The notes beneath the pieces were generated by a model that worked only from the letters and a program-made list of their open reading frames with translations, had not been told where the DNA came from and searched no databases. Shown piece by piece: positions 42,301-51,304 of a stretch of DNA of 64,000 nt. Position 1 is the stretch's first letter, and every line of letters starts with the position of its first letter. This DNA comes from Alcanivorax sp. Its GTDB lineage: Bacteria > Pseudomonadota > Gammaproteobacteria > Pseudomonadales > Alcanivoracaceae. A program made the position numbers and the translations under genes. The stretch is from NCBI RefSeq assembly GCF_019431375.1, contig NZ_CP080267.1:2359933-2423932 (forward strand), read 5' to 3'.

Positions 42301-44895
42301 TTAGTGTATTTCCACACGGGGTAATGACAGGGTGAAGCGACTGCCTTCGTTGACCACACTTTCGACCTGAATGTCGCCGCCGTGACGCTCGGTGACCACC
42401 TTGACGAAGCGCAGCCCCATGCCCGCGCCCCGGGTGCGGGCGCCACCGCTGGTGCTGGCACGGCTGAAGCGCTGGAACAGCCGCTCCTGGAATTCCGGCG
42501 GAATGCCCACACCCCGGTCGCGCACTTCACAAACCACGCTTTCCTCCCGGGCATACAGGCGCACATCCACGGAACTGCCCGCATGGCTGTATTTGATGGC
42601 ATTGGTGAGCAGATTCACCATCAGCCGCTCGAGCAATTCGTTATTGCCCAGCACCCAGACTTCCTGATCGGGATCATAATCAAAGCGCAGGATGATATCG
42701 GCCTGCTGGGCCTGGATCTGCACCATATCGATGGCACTCTCCACCACATCGAGCATGTCCTGCTCGTTCATTTCCACCGATTCCACCGCTTCCACCCGGG
42801 CCAGCTGCAGGAACTGCTCGGCAATATTCAGGTTGCGCTGGGCATAGTGCTGCACGTTATCGAGAAACCCCTCCAGGGACTGGCCATTACCCTGCTGGCG
42901 CATTTTCTCGGTGAGCGCCAGCACCGACACCATGGGAGAACGCAGGTCATGGGAAAGGAAATCCAGCATTTCCGATCGGGCCCGCAGGGCCTGTTTCACG
43001 TCGCTGATGTCCTTGAAGGAGATGATCATCATCCGCCCCGGGTTGTCACCGGCATGCACCAGCAGGATATCCAGGTAGAGGTCCGCACCCTGCCGATTGC
43101 GGCATTCCAGCTGGGTACGCCCCTCAGCCAGGGACTGGCGCAACAGATCGTCCCAGCCATGCTCACGAAGATCCAGCTCTCGCCCCAGGTCCGTGACCAT
43201 GGGCTGCCCCGCATCCAGCGCCCCCATTTCCAGGCCAAGCAGGAAAGAGGCCTGCGGGTTGGCATAAACGATCACGCCACAGGCATCGGCGATGATCACC
43301 CCTTCCCGGATCTGCGCCAGGGTCACCTGGAAGAACCGGGTCAAGGCTTCCTGGCGATCCTCTTCCCGACGCAGCCGGTCGATATGTTTTTCCAGCACTT
43401 CATAGCGAGGCCCCACAGTGGGTGCATGGGTGCGCACCCGTACCAGCATGGCCCGCACCCAGTAATCATAGGTATCCGCATGCAGGGCCTGGTGCCACAC
43501 CAGATCCAGCTCATAGCGACGCCCGTCATGCTTGAAACGATACTGACGCGCCAGGGCGCCTTTCCAGGTGGCCGCCGGGAGGCTGTCGCCACCTCGCCAG
43601 GTTTTTTCACCACCCAGTAACCGCCAGGCGCGCACCGGCAGCACCTGATCAAACATGCGCCCCATCTGCTCCAGGGTGGACGGCCGGGTCAGGCGCTGAT
43701 TCAGATCACTGTATTCGGACAGCCGCTCCAAGGCATGGCGCATATAGGACAGGGAATATTCCAAGCGCCGCCAGGTCCACAGCGGGTAGGCCATCAACGC
43801 CGCCGCCATGGCCCCGGAAGGCGGGAACCACAGGCGCAGCACGATCAGCACCACCATGCTTGCCAGCAGGCAAAGCAAAATCACCCCGCCCACCAGGGGA
43901 ATACTCCAGCGCGGCAACACATAGGGCAGCAGCAAGGGCGCCAGCAGCGCCAACATGGACCCCAGCACCAGCACACTGGTCATGGGCAGCTCGCGGATCA
44001 ACCGGTCGGCGCGCAGGGCATCCAGCAGGTTGGCATTGACTTCCACCCCGGCCATCAACTCGCCCTGACTGGCCATGGGCGTGGGCAGCATGTCACCCAG
44101 ACCGGCCGCGGTGGCACCAATCAGCACAATCTTGTCGCGGATCAACTGTTCCGGAATCAGGTTATTCAGCAACTCCACCGCGGACACCTGCGGGTAGCTG
44201 TTGGGGCCGCTGACAAAGGGCACGTAACGATGGTAGCGGCGCACATTGGCCAGCCCGGAGAACTCCTCGCCCTTGTTGGCCGGGAAGGTATTCTCCGACA
44301 ACATGCCCTCCTGAATCAGCAAGGTCTGGGTGATATGGGGCCACCAGGCCTGGCCAATCCCCGAGCGCATGTACACGGAGCGGGCCACCCCGTCGCTGTC
44401 CAGCTCCAGGTCCACGTGGCCAAGCCCCGCGGCAGCACGGGCAAACGGCGCGTAGGGCAGCACTTCGATAAGCTGGCCACCAGCACGCAACTGTTCCACG
44501 TGCACCGGCAGGTAGACATGACCATTGGCCGCCATGGCCTGAACCAGAGCGAGATCGGAAGCCGGGTTGTTGCGGTCCGGCTCGGACAAAATCAGGTCCA
44601 CCAGTATCGCCCGCGCGCCCATCTCGGTGAGACGGTTGATCAACTGGGCATGGACCTTGCGATCCCAGGGCCAACGACCGATTTCCCGAAGGCTGTATTC
44701 GTCGATGCCGACGATGACCAGATCCGGGGACGGCTCGTCCGGGAGGGTTTTGAGAAGGTTGTCGTAGATGTAGCGGTCAACGAAGGACAAGGCCCCGCTG
44801 ATACTCAGCAGGGCGCACAGGCCAACCACCAGAAACAGCACCGAAATGTGTTCCGCCAGATAGCGGCGCTGGTAGGCATTCAGACGCGAGCGCAT
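42301..44895 (-). CDS. CHASE2-domain sensor histidine kinase with PAS
   Basis: An 864-residue membrane kinase. An N-terminal span (about 15-35) is followed by an extracytoplasmic CHASE2 domain (about 40-300; DLVIVGIDEYSLREIGRWPWDR, ILVDLILSEPD, KIVLIGATAAGLGD), three closely spaced helices (about 305-375), a PAS-like region (about 495-615), HisKA with its His near 648 (FLSHDLRSPM) and HATPase (NAIKYSH, RGVGIPPEFQERLFQRF, GMGLRFVK). It is last in the operon RR-FecR/LysM-kinase, only 3 bp after the FecR gene. CHASE2 ligands are unknown. Confidence 0.9.
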   Translation of the reverse strand: MRSRLNAYQRRYLAEHISVLFLVVGLCALLSISGALSFVDRYIYDNLLKTLPDEPSPDLVIVGIDEYSLREIGRWPWDRKVHAQLINRLTEMGARAILVDLILSEPDRNNPASDLALVQAMAANGHVYLPVHVEQLRAGGQLIEVLPYAPFARAAAGLGHVDLELDSDGVARSVYMRSGIGQAWWPHITQTLLIQEGMLSENTFPANKGEEFSGLANVRRYHRYVPFVSGPNSYPQVSAVELLNNLIPEQLIRDKIVLIGATAAGLGDMLPTPMASQGELMAGVEVNANLLDALRADRLIRELPMTSVLVLGSMLALLAPLLLPYVLPRWSIPLVGGVILLCLLASMVVLIVLRLWFPPSGAMAAALMAYPLWTWRRLEYSLSYMRHALERLSEYSDLNQRLTRPSTLEQMGRMFDQVLPVRAWRLLGGEKTWRGGDSLPAATWKGALARQYRFKHDGRRYELDLVWHQALHADTYDYWVRAMLVRVRTHAPTVGPRYEVLEKHIDRLRREEDRQEALTRFFQVTLAQIREGVIIADACGVIVYANPQASFLLGLEMGALDAGQPMVTDLGRELDLREHGWDDLLRQSLAEGRTQLECRNRQGADLYLDILLVHAGDNPGRMMIISFKDISDVKQALRARSEMLDFLSHDLRSPMVSVLALTEKMRQQGNGQSLEGFLDNVQHYAQRNLNIAEQFLQLARVEAVESVEMNEQDMLDVVESAIDMVQIQAQQADIILRFDYDPDQEVWVLGNNELLERLMVNLLTNAIKYSHAGSSVDVRLYAREESVVCEVRDRGVGIPPEFQERLFQRFSRASTSGGARTRGAGMGLRFVKVVTERHGGDIQVESVVNEGSRFTLSLPRVEIH

Positions 44896-44898
44896 CCG

Positions 44899-45981
44899 TT
44901 ACAGCGCCAGCAACAACGCGGCCCCGCCCAGAAAGACCCACAGGTCCCATTTTGACTCTTTTTCTGGCACGGGCTCCGGTGCCGGCTCGATGGAGAAATG
45001 GGTCCAGCTTTCATGGCCCCGCAGGCCATTTTCGTCCACGGCGCGCACCAGCAGACGATAATCCCCCACCGGCAGATCCTGCTGCCACTGCCCGGTCTGC
45101 AAGGACGCCTGGCCGAGCAACATCGCATCGCTCTGCCGGTACCATTCCAGCCAGTAGCTGGCCGCGTCCGCCTGGGTGGGCCACGCCGCCGTCACATCCT
45201 CATGGGTCACTGACAGCTCCACCGCCGGGGCCGGCAACAGGGGAACCGGTTCGATGGGCGCCTCATCAAGACGCGCCAGGGTGGCAAAGCCGGCTTGCAC
45301 ATCACGGCGGGTGCCGCGGGCACTGACATCCACCCGACCATCCACCACTTCGTTGCGGGTGGTTTCGCCAGCGTCCACGCTGACGTAGTACTCGGTACCT
45401 CGCACCGCCGCCACCGCACCGGGAGTAAAGACCCGGAAGGTGCGATCATCGTTGCCGGCCGGAGTTACCGTGTTACGAATATTGCCGCGCTGCAGACGCA
45501 GCTCGGTCTGCTCGCCCTGTTGATCAAGAAACCGGCGATAGCGGTTAACCACCAGCAGACTGCCGGGCTTGATCACCACTTCTGACTGGTCGGCAAACTG
45601 CAACCGGGCACTGGCGCCAGTAGCGGTTTCCAGCGCATCACCAAAGGCCACCGTCTCGCCACTCTGCACCTGACGAGCCTCACCACCAGCAGCAGGGTAC
45701 AGCATCACCTCACCCGTCACGGCCAGTATTCGCGCCGGAATCGGCTTTTCCTTCAACCAGGAAATCGGCACCCGCAGGCTTTGCCCGGGGCTGATGCTGT
45801 GCGGGTTATCCAGGGAATTATGGCTGGCCAGGTCCCGCCAGCAGGCTGCCGGTTCCTGGGCAAACTGCTGGCAGACCTTCCACAGGGTATCCCCGGGGCG
45901 CAGGGTGTAATGCCAATCATCGGATGCCGCTGCGGCAGTCGTCAGCCCCAGCAGCAGGGCTGCACACAACCAGACCCTCAT
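44899..45981 (-). CDS. LysM and FecR domain periplasmic protein
   Basis: A 360-residue exported protein. The signal peptide (1-19, AAAA) is followed by a LysM domain (about 24-72; YTLRPGDTLWKVCQQFAQEP), a FecR domain (about 85-225; TGEVMLYPAAGGEARQVQSGETVAFGDALETATGASARLQF, and VRGTEYYV), an FN3-like stretch (about 235-325) and a C-terminal helix (LWVFLGGAALLLAL). LysM implies peptidoglycan attachment. It is encoded between a regulator and the CHASE2 kinase with almost no gaps, and presumably presents an envelope signal to the kinase. ATG 45981 gives the signal peptide. Confidence 0.85.
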   Translation of the reverse strand: MRVWLCAALLLGLTTAAAASDDWHYTLRPGDTLWKVCQQFAQEPAACWRDLASHNSLDNPHSISPGQSLRVPISWLKEKPIPARILAVTGEVMLYPAAGGEARQVQSGETVAFGDALETATGASARLQFADQSEVVIKPGSLLVVNRYRRFLDQQGEQTELRLQRGNIRNTVTPAGNDDRTFRVFTPGAVAAVRGTEYYVSVDAGETTRNEVVDGRVDVSARGTRRDVQAGFATLARLDEAPIEPVPLLPAPAVELSVTHEDVTAAWPTQADAASYWLEWYRQSDAMLLGQASLQTGQWQQDLPVGDYRLLVRAVDENGLRGHESWTHFSIEPAPEPVPEKESKWDLWVFLGGAALLLAL

Positions 45982-45991
45982 AGTGATGTCC

Positions 45992-46693
45992 TTATTCTTC
46001 AATCGGCTCCAGCCGGTAACCATGCTGGTAGACCGTCTTGATGCGGTAGCCCTGTTCCGGGCGTATCTGCAGGCTGCGCCTGATGCGGCTGATATGCACA
46101 TCCACCGTGCGGGATTCGATAGGGGTCATGATACCCCAGACTTTTTCCAGCAAGTGGGCGCGACTCATCAGCTTGCCCACATTCTGGAACAAGTAGCTGG
46201 CGAGCTCATAATCCTTGTCAGTCAGCTTCACCGGCTCGTCCGCCAGCAGGATCTGCCGCCGCGACCGGTCCACTGTCCAGGGCCCCACTGTCAGGGCAGT
46301 TTCATCATCCATATCCGATACCCCCGCCCGGCGCCCGAGAGCGGCTATCCGGGCCAGCAATTCCGCTTGCTTGGTAGGCTTGACCATGTAGTCGTCCGCG
46401 CCCTGGGTGAGAGCTCCCACAATGGAAGATTCATCATCCCGCTGAGTGGCAAATAGCACCGGGGTGCGGTTGCCACTGGCCCGAACTTCCTCCAGCACGG
46501 CATAGCCGTTCATATCCGGCACTTCCCAATCGAGCACCAGGATGTCGAAAGTGTCGCGCCGTAACAGGGACATGAACTCGCGCCCGCTGGCCAGGTGAAT
46601 ACAGTTATGGCCCGCTTCCTTAAGCCAGTGAGTGACAAGCTCAGCCTGAGCCATGTCATCTTCCAGATAAGCAATGCGCACAGTTTTCTCCAT
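45992..46693 (-). CDS. OmpR/PhoB-family response regulator
   Basis: A 233-residue regulator: receiver domain (about 5-118) with acidic pair in YLEDDMAQ, phospho-acceptor in ILVLDWEVPD and Lys in MVKPTKQ, then a winged helix (about 135-230) with LTDKDYELASYLFQN and SRTVDVHISRIRRSL. The receiver has a Trp after the acceptor Asp, a common variant. It is first in the operon with the FecR/LysM protein and CHASE2 kinase, which is its likely partner. ATG 46693 is chosen from the conserved start; the upstream frame has no ribosome site. Confidence 0.9.
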   Translation of the reverse strand: MEKTVRIAYLEDDMAQAELVTHWLKEAGHNCIHLASGREFMSLLRRDTFDILVLDWEVPDMNGYAVLEEVRASGNRTPVLFATQRDDESSIVGALTQGADDYMVKPTKQAELLARIAALGRRAGVSDMDDETALTVGPWTVDRSRRQILLADEPVKLTDKDYELASYLFQNVGKLMSRAHLLEKVWGIMTPIESRTVDVHISRIRRSLQIRPEQGYRIKTVYQHGYRLEPIEE

Positions 46694-46798
46694 CAGTTGG
46701 CGGCCAACATCTGCCCGCAGAGGGTACCGATTTATCGGGGGTATCACGGGAAAAGATTGTAAAATGGACGGCACCGGCGTGCGAGCCCGAATCTGCCA

Positions 46799-47128
46799 TC
46801 AGGCCGCTGAAGCGGTCAGTTTGAGGCCGATAATGCCGACCACCACCAGCCCCATGAAGGCCAGCCGTGACAGGGTGGCCGGGTCTTTGAAGAACAGGAT
46901 ACCCAGCACGGTAATGCCCACCGCCCCGAGTCCGGTCCAGACCGCATAGGCAGTGCCAACCGGAATCCCTTTCATGGCATAGGAGAGCATCAGCATGTTC
47001 AGCGCGGTGAGCACCAGCGACGTGCCGATGGACGCCACCCCTGGCTGCATCTGGATCCACTTGAGGCTCATGGCCCAGGCAATTTCCACAATTACTGCCA
47101 GTAATAGCACAATCCAGTACAGGTTCAT
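46799..47128 (-). CDS. SMR-family exporter, Gdx/SugE type
   Basis: A 109-residue four-helix protein. The active-site glutamate is in LAVIVEIAWAMSLKW (Glu about 15). The segment YAMKGIPVGTAYAVWTGLGAVG is the Gdx/SugE version of the second helix, and IGLKLTASAA closes the fourth. Gdx proteins export guanidinium and small quaternary ammonium compounds as antiparallel dimers. GGAGGAAA precedes the ATG. No guanidine aptamer was recognised upstream, but there is a perfect 12-bp dyad over its likely promoter. Confidence 0.85.
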   Translation of the reverse strand: MNLYWIVLLLAVIVEIAWAMSLKWIQMQPGVASIGTSLVLTALNMLMLSYAMKGIPVGTAYAVWTGLGAVGITVLGILFFKDPATLSRLAFMGLVVVGIIGLKLTASAA

Positions 47129-47242
47129 CCTGTTTCCTCCGATACGCTTGTCTGGTCACAGACACGGGCTCGTAAGGAAAGGCAGCACTGCCGGAAACCC
47201 GAAAGAGGCAGACTGCCGCGTAGTGACGGCCGTGATGGCACG

Positions 47243-47273
47243 GCGCGCGCAGATTATAAGCATCTGCGCGCGC
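47243..47273. promoter_or_regulatory. Perfect 12-bp dyad over the SMR promoter
   Basis: GCGCGCGCAGAT (47243-47254) and ATCTGCGCGCGC (47262-47273) are separated by TATAAGC. On the minus strand the centre reads GCTTATAATC, a likely -10 box for the exporter gene 120 bp downstream. An operator or strong hairpin is equally possible. Confidence 0.5.
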
Positions 47274-47399
47274 AATGCACCCCATCCATGGACGCCAACG
47301 CCACAACCGGCTATCATTCGCGCCCGTTGAACCCCCAAGTTCTTCATCCGCAGACAGCAGGAACTGATTCACCGCATTCGGCTGTCTGCAACAAGTTTT

Positions 47400-47476
47400 G
47401 CGCCCGTAGCTCAGCTGGATAGAGCGTTGCCCTCCGGAGGCAAAGGTCAGAGGTTCGAATCCTCTCGGGCGTGCCA
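47400..47476 (+). tRNA. tRNA-Arg (CCG)
   Basis: A 77-nt cloverleaf including encoded CCA. The acceptor GCGCCCG pairs with CGGGCGT (first pair G-U), the D-arm is AGCTCAGCTGGATAGAGC, the anticodon stem TTGCC/GGCAA encloses CTCCGGA (anticodon CCG), and the T-arm is CAGAGGTTCGAATCCTCT. It closely follows the E. coli tRNA-Arg(CCG) sequence as I know it. Confidence 0.95.
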
Positions 47477-47487
47477 TATAAAAGAAA

Positions 47488-47517
47488 GGGGCCTCCCAGC
47501 CGGGAGGCCCCTTTTTT
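47488..47517 (+). terminator. Terminator of the tRNA-Arg gene
   Basis: A 10-bp stem GGGGCCTCCC / GGGAGGCCCC with a 4-nt loop is followed by six T residues, 11 bp after the tRNA. Confidence 0.85.
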
Positions 47518-47534
47518 GTGCCCCATCGCGGCTA

Positions 47535-48551
47535 TCACCCAGACGAATCTCCCCTGTACTCACTGGGCGAGCACCCCTGCCAACGCCGAAAGGCGCGGAC
47601 AAAGCTGCCGGCATCGGTATAGGCCAGATGGGCGGCAACCTCTTCGATTTTCATGATGGTGTTGCTGAGCAGCTGCAAGGCCAGCTGGCGGCGCTCCTCT
47701 TCAACCAGATCGCGGTAGCTGGTGCCTTCCTGTTCCAGTTTGCGACGCAGACTGCGCGAAGAGAGGGCCAGCTCGCTGGCCATGTCGTTCAGGGTGGCAC
47801 CCAGGCCCAGCTCTCCGAGCAGTTTCTGGCGAACCTTGCCGGCAACGCCACTGCTTTCCACGGTGTCCATACGCTGCCGACATTGCTGCTCGAGCATGCG
47901 GGTCAGCACCGGATCGTAGCAGGGGAACGGCTGGTTGGCCCCGACCCGGTTGACCAGGATTCGGTTTTCATGGGCCTGAAAGGTGGGCGCCACACCGCAC
48001 AGCTCCGCCACCACAGACGCCGCCACATGCGGCTCTCCGGTGAATTTGATGCCCGTAAACTCCACCCCCTGAAGCGTGATTTCCCTGACCAGATTGAGGG
48101 CCGTGGCCATGTCCCGCTCGAGCAGAAACTGGCGCAGGTGTGACGGTATCGGGTCCGGGTCGAATATCATGCTGAAGCTATCGCCTTCCTCACAAACCGA
48201 AATCCGGCAGTAGGCGGTACTCAGTGGCAGATAGCGTATGCCGAGGGTGACAGCATCGCGCAGGGTCTTGCAGGTACGCAGGGCAAACCCCCATACCCCG
48301 AACGTCGCCAGGTTGTATTGCAGACCCAGCTCGAAGCCTCCCACACCCACAGATGGCAGGGCCAGCATGAGGTTTTCGATAAGACGCATTTCCTGGGTGC
48401 GGGTCACCAGCCCCTCGCCACTGGACAATGCAGCCTCGGCAATGCCGGTGCCAAGCAGGCAGGTTTGCCGGTCAATGCCATGACGCTGGGCAAAGTTGAG
48501 CATGACCTGACTGATGGCCACTGGATGGAACTTGTCGTCTGAATGCTGCAT
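47535..48551 (-). CDS. AraC-family regulator, divergent from desaturase 2
   Basis: A 338-residue AraC protein with the PF12625-type N-terminal domain (ISQVMLNFAQRHGIDRQTCLLGTGI...) and C-terminal HTH pair (LNDMASELALSSRSLRRKLEQEGTSYRDLVEEERRQLALQLL; IEEVAAHLAYTDAGSFVRAFRRWQGCSPSEYR). It starts 130 bp from desaturase 2 on the other strand, the same arrangement as at 26663/27825. It probably activates the desaturase in response to a fatty-acid-derived ligand. The stop lies 18 bp past the tRNA terminator. Confidence 0.88.
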   Translation of the reverse strand: MQHSDDKFHPVAISQVMLNFAQRHGIDRQTCLLGTGIAEAALSSGEGLVTRTQEMRLIENLMLALPSVGVGGFELGLQYNLATFGVWGFALRTCKTLRDAVTLGIRYLPLSTAYCRISVCEEGDSFSMIFDPDPIPSHLRQFLLERDMATALNLVREITLQGVEFTGIKFTGEPHVAASVVAELCGVAPTFQAHENRILVNRVGANQPFPCYDPVLTRMLEQQCRQRMDTVESSGVAGKVRQKLLGELGLGATLNDMASELALSSRSLRRKLEQEGTSYRDLVEEERRQLALQLLSNTIMKIEEVAAHLAYTDAGSFVRAFRRWQGCSPSEYRGDSSG

Positions 48552-48584
48552 TACCGATCCCGCAGATACCGCCCGGTCACACTC

Positions 48585-48612
48585 TGGCCACTAATGCAGG
48601 GCGATTGGCCAC
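48585..48612. promoter_or_regulatory. Candidate AraC direct repeat upstream of desaturase 2
   Basis: Two TGGCCAC units (48585-48591 and 48606-48612) are in direct orientation exactly 21 bp apart within the divergent gap. The spacing equals that at desaturase 1. Confidence 0.45.
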
Positions 48613-48681
48613 GGTGGCTATTCTGGTTGTTGTGGCAGCTCCGTAGTGTTGAGCCTGATGATACCCACAAGAGGCAAGACC

Positions 48682-49566
48682 ATGGATCCAGCCACATTGA
48701 ACAAGCAGGCCATTGCCTGCGCCAAGCACTATATGGGCAAAACCGCCTGGCCGACAATGTTACTGACCGCGGCCGTAGTCACCGCCTTCGTTGCCACTCT
48801 TGCACTGTTCGCCAGTGGCTCCCTGCCCGCCTGGGGCGCCTGCCTGTTGGTAGGGGCACTGACCTATATGTCCTACACACCGCTGCACGAGGCGGCCCAC
48901 GGCAACATCCACGGGCACAACGACAGCCATAAATGGATCAATGACCTGTGCGGGTATCTGGTGGCGCCGATCATCGCCATCCCCTATGCCTCTCACCGCA
49001 TTGAGCACTTCACCCACCATCGCTATACCAACCAGCCAGACAAGGACCCGGATTTCATTATCAGCGGAATGCAGAAAGGGCCGCTGGGCTTCCTGGTTGC
49101 CGGACTACGTTTCCAGTTGGTGCAGAATACGTTTTTTGTGCAGCACAGCTGGGCCAGTGCATCCCTGAGAGAAAAGCTGATTTATAGCACCGAGCTCCTG
49201 GTATCACTGGGCTGGCGCATTGCCTTTCTGGCCATGGTAGACCAGCCCGGCGCGGTGGCGGTGATTCTGCTCGGCTACTATCTCGGCGCCCTCTTCACGG
49301 CCTACTGGTTTGCCTATCGCCCGCACCACCCCTACAAGGTCAGCGAACGTTACCGCAATACCAACAGCCTGATCATGCCCCGCTGGATGAAACCACTGGA
49401 GTGGTTCTGGTTAGGCCAGAACCTGCATTCCATCCATCACCTGTTCCCACGAGTGCCGTTTTACCGGTACCACGCCTTGCACCGGGACATCGAGCCGATT
49501 CTGCAGGCACAGGGCACACCGATGATCGGGATGTTTTCGCGCAAACCGGTAACCGGTCGCCCCTGA
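48682..49566 (+). CDS. Membrane fatty-acid desaturase/hydroxylase 2
   Basis: A 294-residue membrane di-iron protein with His boxes HEAAHGNIHGH, HRIEHFTHHRYTN and HSIHHLF; it is shorter than desaturase 1. The HHRYTNQPDKDPD segment recalls the desaturase/beta-carotene-hydroxylase branch of the superfamily. Two pairs of helices lie between the boxes. ATG 48682 is preceded by AGAGGCAAG. It is divergent from an AraC regulator; the fadL gene follows after 364 bp. The substrate cannot be stated. Confidence 0.82.
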   Translation: MDPATLNKQAIACAKHYMGKTAWPTMLLTAAVVTAFVATLALFASGSLPAWGACLLVGALTYMSYTPLHEAAHGNIHGHNDSHKWINDLCGYLVAPIIAIPYASHRIEHFTHHRYTNQPDKDPDFIISGMQKGPLGFLVAGLRFQLVQNTFFVQHSWASASLREKLIYSTELLVSLGWRIAFLAMVDQPGAVAVILLGYYLGALFTAYWFAYRPHHPYKVSERYRNTNSLIMPRWMKPLEWFWLGQNLHSIHHLFPRVPFYRYHALHRDIEPILQAQGTPMIGMFSRKPVTGRP

Positions 49567-49930
49567 CAACAGCCCCCTCTCCAATGTCCAAATCCGGCGC
49601 GGCACCCCCATTACCGCCGCGCCCATGCCTCCTCGCTGCCCCGAGCAACGCATCCGCAAATACGTTACTGGCGCCGAACAGGGTTTCCTCCCTTCCAGGC
49701 TAATCGCCCATCTCTCTGCCATTTCGCAACAGCTGCGAGCCCACCCGCAAAGCCCAAAAGCGGTAAACACTTAATTTATATTCGAACCACCTTCACAACA
49801 ATAAACATCATGCTTCCATGAAAATGGCGATTTATTGCTATTTTTCGGCGACGTTGATGATAAACATCCTGTAATAATTTGTGTCTGAATGTTAACTTGC
49901 GCGCGCAAAAAACAACTCGGGAAAGTTATC
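49567..49930. other. Non-coding region upstream of fadL
   Basis: The left part (49567-49760) shows no gene or recognised repeat. From about 49770 the DNA becomes AT-rich (TTAATTTATATTC, TTTATTGCTATTTTTC, GATAAACATCCTGTAATAATTTG), consistent with one or more promoters and an untranslated leader for the FadL gene. Confidence 0.4.
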
Positions 49931-51238
49931 ATGAAGTATTCGAACAACGTCCTGTTGGCAGCAGCCATTGCCGCGGCTTCCGGCCAGGCCTTGGCCAATG
50001 GCCTGGCCCTCAACGAACAAAGCGCCAGCAGCGCTGGCTCCGCCTACGCCGGTCGCGCTTCCAGCGCCGCCAACGCCAGCACCCTGTATGGCAACCCGGC
50101 CGGCATGAGCCGCCTCAAGCGCGCCGAGATCAGTGGCGGCCTGGCCTTTATCGACGCCCGCACCGACATCCATAACCCCCAGGGAAAGCGGGGCCAGGGC
50201 GGCAGCAACGACGGTGACATGGTGCCCTTCACCACCATTCCGTTCGGCTATTACGTCACTCCGCTCAACAACAAATGGCATGCCGGCATCGGCGTATACG
50301 CCCCCTTTGGCGTCATCAGTGATTACGAGGATGGCTGGCAGGGCCGCTACAACGGCCTGAAAAGCGAAGTGCAGGTTGTGACCATCCAGCCGACCCTGAG
50401 CTACGCCTTCACCGACAAGGTATCCGTCGGCTTTGGCCCCACCCTCAACCGCATCGACGGCGCCCTCAGCAGCAATGTGCCGAACGCGGCCGTGCCCGGC
50501 CCGGTTCCCGGTAGCGGCGACGCCGAGGTAGATATCGAAGGCGACGATCTGGCCGTGGGCTACACCCTGGGCCTGCTGATAGCGGTCAACGATCGGCTGG
50601 ACTGGGGTCTGACCTACCACTCCAAGACCGATTACACCCTGGAAGGCCACACCAAAGTCAGTGGCGCCAACGGCATGCTGGGCCCGATCCCGCCCAACCC
50701 GATGATCCCCACCGGGCTGCCCGGCCTCAATGGCAGTTACGATGCGGAGCTGGACATCACCATGCCGGAGTCCGTGGATACCTCGGTCAGCTTCCGCGCC
50801 ACCGACAAGCTGACACTGAACCTGGGCACCACCTGGACCCGCTGGAGCCGCCTGCGCGGCATTGAAGTGAACAACAGCGGCGTGCATCCGGCCTACGCCG
50901 GCAGCTTCGCCACCATTTCAGAAGAACTGAAGTGGGAAGACACCTGGGCGGTTGCCTTTGGTGGTGCTTACCAGCTGAACCCGCAATGGGTGGTGCGTGC
51001 CGGCTACGCCCGGGACAACTCGCCCACCAACGACGCCCACCGCACCGTGCGGATTCCGGTCAGCGACCGGGACATCTTCACCCTGGGCGCCGGCTGGAGC
51101 CCCACCGCCGACCTGACCATCGATGCGGCCTACGCCTATCTGCAAGAGAAGAAGGGCAAGGTGGACCAGTCCAGCTACAGCGCAGAGTTTGAAAACAGCG
51201 CCCATGGGCTGAGCCTGCAGGCCACCTACCGCTTCTGA
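49931..51238 (+). CDS. fadL: FadL/OmpP1-family outer-membrane fatty-acid/hydrocarbon transporter
   Basis: A 435-residue barrel protein. The signal peptide (1-22, ALA) is followed by NGLALNEQSASSAGSAYAGRASSAANASTLYGNPAGMSRL, the N-terminal hatch signature (NPA motif) of FadL. The strands end in GLSLQATYRF with terminal Phe. It imports long-chain fatty acids or alkanes by lateral diffusion. ATG 49931 gives the signal peptide. It stands alone between a desaturase and a terminator, matching the lipid theme of the region. Confidence 0.92.
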   Translation: MKYSNNVLLAAAIAAASGQALANGLALNEQSASSAGSAYAGRASSAANASTLYGNPAGMSRLKRAEISGGLAFIDARTDIHNPQGKRGQGGSNDGDMVPFTTIPFGYYVTPLNNKWHAGIGVYAPFGVISDYEDGWQGRYNGLKSEVQVVTIQPTLSYAFTDKVSVGFGPTLNRIDGALSSNVPNAAVPGPVPGSGDAEVDIEGDDLAVGYTLGLLIAVNDRLDWGLTYHSKTDYTLEGHTKVSGANGMLGPIPPNPMIPTGLPGLNGSYDAELDITMPESVDTSVSFRATDKLTLNLGTTWTRWSRLRGIEVNNSGVHPAYAGSFATISEELKWEDTWAVAFGGAYQLNPQWVVRAGYARDNSPTNDAHRTVRIPVSDRDIFTLGAGWSPTADLTIDAAYAYLQEKKGKVDQSSYSAEFENSAHGLSLQATYRF

Positions 51239-51244
51239 AGTGAG

Positions 51245-51272
51245 AAAAAGGGCCGGATATCCGGCCCTTTTT
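51245..51272. terminator. Bidirectional terminator after fadL
   Basis: AAAAAGGGCCGGATATCCGGCCCTTTTT is perfectly self-complementary, with A and T runs on both sides. It serves fadL and possibly the convergent PepSY gene. Confidence 0.85.
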
Positions 51273-51304
51273 GGGTTAAGGAGCTTCTGAATAACTCCGA
51301 TCCA

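Noticed and set aside
47129..47340. Guanidine riboswitch upstream of the Gdx-type exporter
   Set aside because: I could not find the ykkC core or paired ACGR loops. Short GGCAG/CTGCC hairpins exist but their loops are too small.
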